Of a DNA stretch of 64,000 nt, positions 35,786 through 46,189 are shown piece after piece. The DNA comes from Axinella damicornis. Taxonomy: Eukaryota > Porifera > Demospongiae > Axinellida > Axinellidae. The stretch spans positions 3,530,926 through 3,594,925 of the forward strand of contig OZ007506.1 of the NCBI GenBank assembly GCA_963931865.1, written 5' to 3'. Position 1 is the first letter of the stretch. Each line of letters opens with the position of its first letter. The position numbers were made by a program, and so were the translations under genes. The notes beneath the pieces were generated by a model, which did not search any database, was not told where the DNA came from, and saw nothing but the letters and a program-made list of their open reading frames with translations.

Positions 35786-36008
35786 CAGGAGCGCATGAGC
35801 CGCCGAAGGAGCGTATAGACATGTAATTCCTCACACCGTACGGTCATACCTTATATGGAGGGCCTTTGCAAACACAAATTTGTTTTTCACACTTTTACAT
35901 AACGCCTCTTGCCACATAAGGTAAATTTTGGGACGTGTGAAGGACTACTACTTCGGCTAGGGCGTGCATGCTGAGTTCAACACTCCTTCAGCGGCTCATG
36001 CGCTCCTG
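35786..36008. mobile_element. CAGGAGCGCATGAGC-ended element, 223 bp
   Basis: CAGGAGCGCATGAGCCGC at the left is inverted at the right. Flanks tatagtac and ataaagtac may be a decayed 8-bp duplication, which would fit the hAT superfamily. The palindrome at 6998-7036 has the same ends. Confidence 0.65.
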
Positions 36009-36194
36009 ATAAAGTACCACCACCTGCATCCGTATAGCTTTCTGGATGACAAGGCTATAATGCCAACACAAAACCTGCCTGTCGATCCTCGAGAGCTAAT
36101 CAAGTGCATAGTAATCATTCCACCCATGCATGCATGAAGTGTTATTATTGCTTGGCGTTTTTTAGTTGAATCTGTGCATGAAAGATACCTTATT

Positions 36195-36232
36195 TGGTCC
36201 CAGGCCATGTTGACGTGGGAATGAGGCTGTTG
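36195..36232. mobile_element. Family A remnant
   Basis: GGTCCCAGGCC and GGGAATGAGGCT remain of the two ends. Confidence 0.4.
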
Positions 36233-36381
36233 AGTTTAGGAATGTAAAACACACATCTATTTCCATTCGAGCACAGTGTACACATGCAGAAAATGTGTCC
36301 AACCTCCTCCGATTTTGTTCCTTATCCTAGGCCTCTCAGGTAAGCCTGTAGTGCACATGCATGCCTGAAGAGATGGACAAC

Positions 36382-36509
36382 AAGTTCCCAGGCCTTCTCA
36401 CCCAGCGTTTGTCGCTTGCAGCTCTGCAAGCGACAAACGCTGGGGTGAGAAGGCAGTACTGGCAAGCTAGCAACAAACGCTGGGGTAAGAAGGGCTGGGA
36501 ACGAGGCTA
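36382..36509. mobile_element. Family A element with duplicated core
   Basis: AGTTCCCAGGCCTTCTCACC faces GGGCTGGGAACGAGGCTA. The inner arm GCGTTTGTCGCTTGCAG is present once forward and, partly, twice in inverse. Confidence 0.65.
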
Positions 36510-36624
36510 TCTCTTAATAGCGCGTGCTTGCAGCAAGCAGGCTGGACCATATTCCTGCATGGGATCATTGTTCAACGTGTGCATGAAACTATAATATTCC
36601 TTTAGTGTCATGTTACCGTGCTCC

Positions 36625-36820
36625 ACAATATTCTATAGAGTTGATTCTTGGACTTGGACCGTAGTTGGCAAGCAAATTTTATTTTGCAACGTTTCGATCA
36701 CTGTCTTGTGATCTTCTTCAGGCTTGAAGATCACAAGACAGTGATCGAAACGTTGCAAAATAAAATTTGTTTGCCAACTACCGTCCAAGTCCAAGAATCA
36801 ACTCTATAGAATAATATTGT
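36625..36820. mobile_element. Long near-perfect palindrome of two Penelope-like tails
   Basis: Two arms of about 95 bp are inverse copies meeting at 36722. Each arm reads outward CTGAAGA, a GATCAC/GTGATC hairpin, GAAACGTTGC, then AAAATAAA. This order resembles the hammerhead-bearing ends of Penelope-like retroelements; in the right arm CTGAAGA is altered (CTTGAAGA). No reverse transcriptase remains. Confidence 0.5.
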
Positions 36821-37151
36821 TCAGACAGTCATCAGATCTTTCCTCCTCTCCTTTCACCCCTCACAGAGTAAGTTTTCATCTGTTTCTGCATGCTTAGGAA
36901 AAGCAACCAAAGTTGAGATGACCAGTCACCTGTCAACCCAGAAACATCTGGAGATGGAAGAGAATGAAGCAGTCTGCAGGGAATGAGTCCGACAGTGTGT
37001 CAGAGGATGGAGTCAGATTAGAGCTGTGTTAGAAAAGATGAACTCAAATGCTGGAGGATTCCTCACTGAGTGCTGTTGCGCTGTTGCAAATGCATATGTA
37101 TTCGCAAAGAGCAAGTCATGCGTACGGATGCTATGGGCTGTGTGGATCGTG

Positions 37152-37516
37152 CAGGGGCGGAGATATAGGGGGGGGCAAAGGGGGCTTGAGCCCCCCCACT
37201 TTCAAAAGCAGGGGGGCTGAGCCCCCCCCCCCCCCCCCCCCCCCCCAAAACAACAGACTGGACGGTACTATCTCACGAAATCTAGCACTAACTTATAGTT
37301 ATGTCACCTTGTTTCTTGGGGGCTGGCGTCTCTAACTTGCAGTACAAAGCACGAAGGTGCCACGAGAGCCCATCCCGATAACTGAAAAATGAAGGTGAAA
37401 ACATTTTCCGCGCTTTGCGCGGACTTATCGGCACTACACACCTCTATGCACTGCCTTCGGCAGCGTGCAAATGTGCTATTAGCCCCCCCACTTTTTGGTA
37501 GCTGTCTCCGCCCCTG
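37152..37516. mobile_element. CAGGGGCGGAGA-ended element with a poly-C tract
   Basis: CAGGGGCGGAGATA at the left and TGTCTCCGCCCCTG at the right bound 365 bp. TCGTG directly abuts both ends. Inside each end is a run like GAGCCCCCCCAC, and a 25-bp C run lies at 37222-37246. The end sequence resembles hAT elements, but 5 bp is not the hAT duplication length. Confidence 0.65.
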
Positions 37517-38260
37517 TCGTGGTTCTGCTGGCAGCACTAGCAGGATTTGGTTACACCACTTACCATAGCTATGACCACATTGCTACATGTATTTCAATTG
37601 AAACATGCAGTTGCTAAGGTTTCCGGCAGTTGCTAAAGTTTCCCTGAACTTGTGACAACAGGAAAAAACAACCTTTTCCCTCAAAATACCAACCTGCTGG
37701 ATGAAGTTGTAGTTTAAGGCCTTGTTCTTATTGCCTTCTTGTATGTACTTCTATACTGTACCAACTAATCACTGCCTGGTGCTTGCAGTATCCCAACACA
37801 TAGCTACTTCTACAAAACACACTATTGGGATTAATCTGCATTATTGTAGACTAATCGCAATGAAAATACGGCCCAGATTAATGTTGCATGTTATCTGACC
37901 ACCAAAGTCCATCATTCAATAATTGCAACATCCTCGTACAAAATGAGAGGGGCCAGAGCTGCATTCATGAAGGTGTTTTGTGTTCAATTGCGCAAGTACA
38001 TAGGATTGCATGAGCTGAATGGCTACATTCACCTGAACTGTGATTCTGTGAAGAAACAGTTCAACATGGGTTCCTAATTGACCATGCAGCACTAAATTCT
38101 TTCTGGAAGAGGTTAATATCGTCTGGAAAACTGTAGATCTCCAACTCAAACTGTAGCTACATGCACACATTAATCTGACTGGAATCTTCACAGCCCTTAT
38201 ATATGATGTGCCCGTTTGCTGGAAGAGGGTAGCAATCTGTCTCCATATATAGGTTATCAC

Positions 38261-38380
38261 TAGCCTCGTTCCCAGGCCTCCGCCCAGACTTTATCTCGCA
38301 GCTGTACACATGGAGAAAAGTCCCAACTTTTCTCCACGGCTGCGGGATAAAGTCTGGGCGGAGGCCTGGGAACGAGGCTA
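38261..38380. mobile_element. Family A perfect foldback with exact 9-bp target duplication
   Basis: A 120-bp element whose arms (TAGCCTCGTTCCCAGGCC, then TCCGCCCAGACTTTATC) are almost perfectly inverted around about 20 bp. GGTTATCAC flanks both sides (38252-38260, 38381-38389). Confidence 0.93.
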
Positions 38381-38389
38381 GGTTATCAC

Positions 38390-40820
38390 TGCATGTGCAA
38401 CCTAATTTAAGAATGGGTTAGTACGACTATGCAGAAGTATGTTTTGGAGGGTGGAGAGACACAGTTGATCTGTAGCTATATAATGTATACAGGAAGATTG
38501 GGTTGGTGAATATCTAGCCTCGTAGCCTGCAATATCAACCTGTAGTTGAAGGAGCAGGAGGGGAGAAGGGAGAAGATAGGATTTGGCATACCCTCTCAGC
38601 AAAAAGATTGTCTTGATAATGCACCACTTCAGCCTGGGGAAGAACAGTTGCCACGTTGAAATTCTGCCACAATAGAGCAAGTAACTGCACCCTGACCTCA
38701 AGCATCAGCGCAGTGGATTCTCTCTCAGCTGCATCCCAACACTTCCAAACAAATATATTGTTTACCCTCGGCCAAACAAATATTGTTTACCCTCGGGCCT
38801 TTTAGCAATTCTTGTAGGCTAGCTGTATATATATAGCCCGTTTGTGTATTCTTTTGAGTAATCAATGCAATCACCGCATACAATTCACCTATTGTGCACA
38901 GTTAAGCAGTACTGCATTGTTAGGTGAGCTGATTGGATAGACCGTAATAGTGATAAAACCGTTTTAGCTAGATAATTAGCTACATCAGGTCATTGGACAA
39001 GAAAACTTAATAAGATTATGTATACGTAACTAGCTAGGTCGGCTGTTTCTCCCCTCGTACAAAGAAGTAGCTAGCTACCTGAGGGCATCTCAGACCCACC
39101 TCGCACCAACAAAACAATATCGATCCTCCCGTGCATCACTATGGATTCACTGCTAATTTGATGCGTGCACTGAATGCCCTCACATTTAGCTACACATGCA
39201 GGCTGGCAGCAGTCTGTCTTGACCTGTGTTTGGTGATATGGTGCTTGCTCAATGTCAACAAATCCAAAGTGTTTCCTTGCTGGAAGTGCTGCTCATTCCT
39301 TGATTGCATCAAACTCTTTTATGGCTTTGCAGCAAGTCAGCTCCTCCCTATAGTGGAATGCAGGACATTGGAGGGCGAGCCTGAGCAAGTGCACACATTT
39401 GCAGGAGTGCACGGAGCAGTTGTGTTCATATCATTATGACTGTCATCAGAATGTGAATGGGCATTGAGCATTGTATACTTATATGCCACCGGTAAATCTC
39501 TAATTCTATAATTAATATTGTGTCTGTATACTTGCTACTGGAAAGGCTCTAGTGCCCAATAACTACAATGCAGTGATCGAGTTGTACTCATTCACAAACT
39601 GTTGGAATGCTGGGATACATGCATGTATAATTGTAGCACATGGCAAACAGGAGCACCTCGAATCCAGTGAATGCAGGACCGGAGTACGTAACTGACGTTT
39701 CTCTGTGTCATAATTTATGTGCAGTTCCATACATCAGTAAGTGTCTAGCATTTACGACTCAGCATGTCTGTAGAAATCTGCTAGCTAATGGGATGGGTGG
39801 TGCTGACATTCACTGGGCCTATCTACAGTATAGCTAGTGAATGGTGACTTGTTTAGATGTTCTGCATAGTTATGTGAATACTGTGGGAGTTCACACCGGT
39901 TCATGGCTGATCGAGGTCCATTGGCTCAAAGGCATGTGATTCGCAATCAGTGCACAGTCATGCATAGCTAAAATTTAATCATGAATGCCACATCATGGTA
40001 GTGAAAGTGATACAAACGTAGAGTGTAAATTGCACATGCACAGGTGTGCACACCAATGCATTATCATAGGAAACTTCGCTCTATAGATACTAGCTACATT
40101 CATCGACGATGGCTCGTGATGATGATCGACGTGATCGTAGGTGTAACGTGCACGTATTCTACAGAGTAATGGCCACAAGTGGACACTCACTGCTTATAAC
40201 CTGCTGGTGCATGGCTAGCGCTAACAACTGAAACAAGTGTGCACAAGTCAGCGGTAAGTCAATTGCTACAAGGTGTTCATTAAGGGAGTGGACTATTGGA
40301 TTGTGTACTGGAATGACAATCAATTGAGTGAGGCTGTCATCCCAGACATGAGCTAGAGTGCAAAGAAACGTCCTTACTTCCAGGGTAGAAGCAGTCTACA
40401 GCCACATAGCTATAGAGCAATTGCAGTGGGTGTTGCCTAATGTCACAAACTACGATTGAAATGACCGTTGGTAGAGTATCACAACTGGAAATGCCTCAGC
40501 TCGAGCGTACACTAATGACTGGTCCAATAAACGTGCACTTACGTGATGTCAAGTACTGCAATGACAGCCGAGCAAAGATTAGCTAACTAACTGCAAGCGC
40601 ACCTGCATGTTCCAACTCGTAAATTAAGTATGAAATCAAAATTAAGGTGCAATTGCAAGTCATTATAGGAATGTGACATTGAGTAGTAACTGCTTGATAA
40701 ATGTGATACACTGACTCAGAGATGCAAGCAACAAGTACATGTAATCGCATTTGTCTTTCTTTACGTACATACAATGTATCATGTGTATGATGGAAATTAC
40801 AGCTGGATCCAAGTCCGACC
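38390..40820. other. No recognised gene
   Basis: Frames such as 39131-39439 (plus) are open but have no ATG at the start, no domain and no splice support. There may be undetected 3' UTR or upstream sequence of the gene at 40821-41490. Confidence 0.35.
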
Positions 40821-41490
40821 TCATCCTTCTTTGATATCCACAGTGCACATGACAATGTCTCCAAGCTTACGGTAGCGAGACACCAGACGCAGTTCCTCAA
40901 TGAAGCCTTCCATATTGAACTGGGGAGTTTCTCCTGTGCTGGCCTGGAATGAGAACATCCCGTCTACCGTCCCATCTTTTCCATTAACATACAACGAGAA
41001 GCCTGGCTGACCGGCAACAACTTCTTCGTCACTCTTCGCCTGCATGTGTAATCAGAACCTGAAGATAAATACAAACTCAACAAGGAGGATCGGTAGCCTC
41101 GTTTCCAGGCCATTCCCACTGCCAGTATTTCATTGCTTACAGTATATTATACTGGAAGCGATGAAGTACTGGCAGTGGGAACGAGGCTATATAGAAGGCT
41201 AGACCTGAATCAGGACCATTGTACAGGAATGAAACACTGTGGCCTTAGAACAGTAGACAGCAGCTGCTACATAGTATATATTGTACCACTCTCTATGCAT
41301 GCCTAGTTACTGGATTATATACTGTGAACACAATTTCAGTGGTAGGTAAGTCCTGTTCTTACAGTAGCCTTGCTATTCGCAGTGGGGGGTATGTCAGGTG
41401 CCAAAGTCTGTATCCACTGCCCAGATTCGAGAGTCCTGCAGGCTGCTCTTACATTGAATTTCGTCCAGTTTCGGACGTTCAGTTCTACAG
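40821..41490 (-). CDS. Unrecognised small gene, last two exons
   Basis: Two minus-strand exons join in frame: 41363-41490 (after TCTGCAG, before GTAAGA) and 40821-41039 (after ATGCAG, ending in TGA). Together they encode about 115 residues including ELNVRNWTKFNVRAACRTLE, PDIPPTANSKAT, QPGFSLYVNGKDGTVDGMFS and a C-terminal GDIVMCTVDIKEG. Alternating hydrophobic residues suggest a compact beta-sandwich. The order W..., PP, then a Gly-rich strand loosely recalls aegerolysin-like sandwich proteins, but I would not assign that family. Upstream exons (perhaps near 41720-41745) are unresolved. A family A element lies in the intron. Confidence 0.5.
41094..41189. mobile_element. Family A element in the intron of the unrecognised gene
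   Basis: TAGCCTCGTTTCCAGGCC and GGGAACGAGGCTA bound 96 bp with CACTGCCAGTATTTCAT arms, the same arm sequence as the copy at 25279. Confidence 0.75.
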
Positions 41491-41499
41491 CTGCAGACA

Positions 41500-42692
41500 G
41501 TACATACAGAGATGCACACATGAAAGTGAACATTTTAATCCTCCATCAACACATACTGTGGCTAGGTCATGATAAAGTAGCTAGACAAACAGCCCACAAT
41601 GCAAATTCTATCAATGGTAGCCATAACCATCCAATGAACTTGAGACTAGGAGAGTCTTACAACTTACTTAGACTAGACATTCTTCTTCAGACCTAAGCTT
41701 ACAGATAACTGTTGTGACTTACCCAGATCATAGCAACCATGGCATTTCTACCTGTTAGCACATAACATAGAAGACATGTATAGACATTGGGGCTTCATAG
41801 TTTGCATTCCAAAATACCACGTTTGCAACAGAGGCTACAGAACAGCATAATATACTGGTCTCCACTGGTACTACCACAACAATAATATGCATACCAGTAA
41901 ATTAATAGTTTTACAGCTTTACTAATTTGTCCAACATGCCATTACTATATTTATCTACCTCCCATACAAAAATGAAGTTAATAATTATATTCTAAACCAG
42001 AGGGTTTTCCTAAGGGAAGAACTCAAGGCTAGATCCATATACGCGTGTATGTTTTTAAGAATCTGCACACCAACATGATTGAGACGTTCCCTGTATAGCT
42101 AATTATTGGTGTTCACCCATCCTATTGTCTACGTCCTCCGTGTAATTATAGGTCATGGATTGTCATTGCATTTGTAGCTACCTTGCTATTATGACTTGCA
42201 GCGACATTTGTACACTTGGCATGCATGTGGCAATGATGCATGATCGTTAACAGTACATGTACTGCCAGCTGCAGAGGGTGTTTGCATATAAAACATGGGC
42301 CTTATATATAGTCCAGCTATCAGAATTTCTGTGGGCAAGTTTACGTCATCAATCCTAGTTGCTGCATATAATTATAATTATGGCTTTCAGCTATTTATGA
42401 ACAGTGTGTCTTCATGAGGTGCACAGGTGCCTGATTCCCTTCAACATGTATCCTAGCCTGTGAGTGCAGTGATGCTTGCCAACTGGAAGGACCATAGCTG
42501 TTGGTAGTACTACTGGAGATGGATGGGAATGAGATACACAACACAGGCCTCTAGCGCTACTAAAAACTTGTTGACATATTCATTCATGGTTACAAGTTGC
42601 AATGCATGTGCATATGAATAAGTACAAAAAAATAGTACCTAGCTATGTGGTTGACAAATTACAGGTTCAATACAGATCCCAGGTACGTATAG
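41500..42692. other. THADA downstream region, no further gene called
   Basis: Should contain the THADA 3' UTR and perhaps 5' exons of the small gene to the left. A short segment at 41723-41744 has splice-like borders (TAG/GGTAAGT on the minus strand), but its frame is ambiguous. Confidence 0.3.
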
Positions 42693-45600
42693 CTATAGTA
42701 CATTTGATAGAAGAGGCTGGGATGTTAGTGTTTGATCAGCGTCTTTTAGCTGCTGCACACCCATATTGATGATAGCCATGTACGGGCTGTTGAAGGGTGC
42801 TGATAACAAAACCTTTCTCAGAGTTAGTAGCTTGTATAAGATCAGGAATTGGCGAGGCTGATCCCACAATTTCATGGAGCAGTCCAACAACTCTCGCAGA
42901 TGCAGTTGAAGTGCAAGAGCCACTCTTTCACACAGCTGCTGTAGTTGATCTGCAACGTCAGCATGATGAACTTCAACGAACACCACGAGGCACCTGCCGG
43001 TTATCTGGACAAGCCTAGCTTCTTCTTTGTAATTGTTAACGGGATCCTCGTCAAACAGAGGGTTGGTATACCCGTCTGATAAAGGGTCAGGGTCCAACGG
43101 TATCAGATCCAAAAGAATACTGAAACATTGAGCTCTGTGCTTCGGAAATAGGGAGAAGAGAGACCCAAGGAATGTCGACAGTGCAGAGTAAGCAGTAGGG
43201 TTCTGCAGTGAAGTTCCTATGGGGGTTGAGAATACTGAGCAACTAATTATGTAAAACAGATAGTGAAACATGTAGCCCAGCATGGCATGCTCGTCCCTGG
43301 GTTCCCCTACCCACTTGGTATGCTCGTCCCTGGGTTTCCCTACCCACTTGGTATGCTCGTCCCTGGGTTCCCCTACCCACTTGGTATGCTCGTCCCTGGG
43401 TTCCCCGGTATGCTCGTCCCTGGGTTCCCCTACCCACTTGGTATGCTCGTCCCTGGGTTCCCCTACCCACTTGGTATGCTCGTCCCTGGGTTCCCCTACC
43501 CACTTGGTATGCTCGTCCCTGGGTTCCCCTACCCACTTGGTATGCTCGTCCCTGGGTTCCCCTACCCACTTGGTATGCTCGTCCTTGGGTTTCCCTACCC
43601 ACTTGGTATGCTCGTCCCTGGGTTCCCCTACCCACTTGGTATGCTCGTCCCTGGGTTCCCCTACCCACTTGGTATGCTCACTCCGTGGGTTTCGCTACAT
43701 ACTCGGCATGTTCTTCCCTCGGTTCTCCTACCCACTTACCACATTGTGGATTTTTCTGTGCAATAACTCCCGCAATTGACACGGCCATCTCCTCATGCAC
43801 GTCACTATCGGCATCCTGGAGCAACTCCACTACCAACTTGCAGTACACGTCTACGTCCAAGGCTTCACGGACAACATTCCACAACTGAAGCAGTGACCTG
43901 GCAACTTCAACCCTCAGCTCAACTGGATTCATTGGGCTGCTGCCCTCCTTCAACACAGCCAACCACTGGGACAGGTACTGGTTTGTAGTGGGAAAAAGGA
44001 ACATACTAATGGTATACGTAGACTGGGATGGACACAATCACAGTATACTAGTGTACTAGCCCACTCCTGACCTGTCACTTCGCTTTCATCAGCTTAAATT
44101 TTGTATGCATGTATACTAAAGGGTTGCATAGCAACTACATATTCATTTAAGCAGCTGTCTAATTGTGCAAACAGCAAAATGGCAAGCGAGTTAGGTGTAT
44201 GGTACATTTAGCTACAAGCAGGATTCTATATTCTATTAGCTAGCTAGGCATCAGTGGGACGAGTCAGAGTGGCCAAGTGCAAAAGCCAGCTACAGCCACT
44301 GCTGTGCTCTAAACAGAGTGGAATATGGAATTGTTATCTGACTGACTAAATCACAAGGGGCAAAGTATGGTTAACTATCACACAGGAACTGTGATGGCTT
44401 ATAGTTACACACACTAAAGTATAGCACTTCAAAGGGAAGTTCCATGAACCTACCACTTAGATCTGCTTCTGTTGCAGAATGTGCCTAAAAATATGATTGC
44501 TTGAGCAGTGTAAAGGGATTACCTGCGTTGCCACTGAAATGTTGGAACTCAAAGCTGCAGAAACATACTGCATTAAAGCAAGTCTCAGCACAAGTCTGTA
44601 AAAAATATGAAACATGTGTTAATATTACACGGTATGCATCTTGAAAATTGATGCCGAGATTCAGAATGCTTTTCCAATAAGTGCTTGGAGCGCAGCTTTG
44701 CCAAAACTGGAAGGCTTCTTACCAAGGTTTCTCCTGAAGACATGGAAGGAAGAGTGCTGGCTTCGTATGTACCTATGTCTCAGAAAAACGGTGCAGCTTT
44801 GCTTACGGATCTTCCAGAGTTCATTTAGGCCTTCCGGAGATGCATTTAGATCTGGAGATGCATTAATTTTGTAACAGTAGCAACAGAAAGGTTCCGAATT
44901 GCGGCATCAGTTTTAAAGACATGTACCATAAAGTATGTACATGTTGCTACGTGCGTATGTGGAATAGTTTGGGCATTGGTACCTGATGTACTTTAGATGG
45001 CTCAGGTCAACTGCTCTGTCAAGAACCTGCTGATGTAGAAGCAACAGTTTTGTCCATTACAACTTGCAGCATTAATCATCTGTCCTGCATGTCATCCCAT
45101 AAATGGACAGACCATGCTCATACGTATGTCATGCACACAGGATATCCAAGTATGTTGAAACAGGAAGATGCAACTACAACTCTCAACCGGAATGTGCTCA
45201 CCGACAGAGAGTGCATGAGCGAAGATTTTCTACCACACAATCCCCCAGTGACCCTAGGCCTACGTAGATACACAGACGTTTGAGTTCTTATACCTTCTTC
45301 AATGCAGAGTCGTGTGGATCTGCTGCATCTGGCAAGATTCTTGCAGCCGCCAAACAGCAGAATGCCTACGGTTGGAAATTCTATAATTATTTCAGGAGGG
45401 GAACAAAATATACTTTCTATACAAGGTTACTCGACACACATTTGATACTCAATCTTGATAGCTACATATAATAGACTTACGTAGCATCATCACTTCCCAG
45501 GCCCTGCCTAGCTTGCAAACGACGAAAACCTGGGCGGGGCCCGGAACAATGCTAAACATACAACCAAAGGTATACCTCTGCTAGTACATCTTGATCGTAC

Positions 45601-46189
45601 TCTGTGTCGTCATGCAACACAATTTCAATAACTGCATGTAGAACACTCTCGTCAACTGCCGAAGGGTTGCACGTCAAATACTCCAGGGCAAGTAGTTGGA
45701 CGGTTTGACAACCGTGGTGAAGTGACTGTGAGATAATCTCTGCAGTGTGCGGCCACTGGTATTCAGGAGAAAGATGTCTTTCAGAATATTGTGCTACCAG
45801 CAACAGCAAACGACACTGGGAAACAGGGAACTCATCGTCAGGAAAGGTAGTGCTTCTTCCTGTATGGCTCACAAATAGGGACCTTTGAGCATTCTGGGCC
45901 AGCTTTGTCAATCCACCTACTGCATTGTCGCTGAGACTACAGACGTCTTTCTTGCAGAAGAGATGCTCTAGCAACTTCGTAGCCAAGTCATGATACAAAG
46001 TAGCAGTGACACTGCATGAATCCACACTGAAACTGAAACTAAGAAAGTTACACCATGCATTAGAAACTGTTTACTTTACTTATGTGTTACTTACTTATGT
46101 GTAACAGCAGAAAGATACATGCATGGAACAGTCCATAATCTGACATACTTGTCAAAAACTCTCCATACATGCTTTGAAAGGTTCTTCAG
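42693..46189 (-). CDS. THADA: THADA C-terminal region, exons 28-34
   Basis: Exons: 46149-46189 (LKNLSKHVWRVFDK), 45576-46038, 45294-45365, 44983-45026, 44523-44595 (LRLALMQYVSAAL), 43740-43977 (SQWLAVLKEGSSPMNPVELR), and a last exon ending in TAG at 42693. The last exon may start at 43234 or 43216; both acceptors are in frame and differ by six codons. The final intron contains a 33-bp minisatellite that begins at the exon 33 donor. The C-terminal helices (LCERVALALQLHLRELL) are less conserved than DUF2428 but match THADA in position and length. Confidence 0.85.

Noticed and set aside
39131..39439. 102-codon hydrophobic plus frame
   Set aside because: It begins at GTG, has no splice support and no family similarity.
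43243..43779. Repeat-rich frames of 140-167 codons on both strands
   Set aside because: They are translations of the intronic 33-bp minisatellite; exon 33 ends at a clear donor before it.
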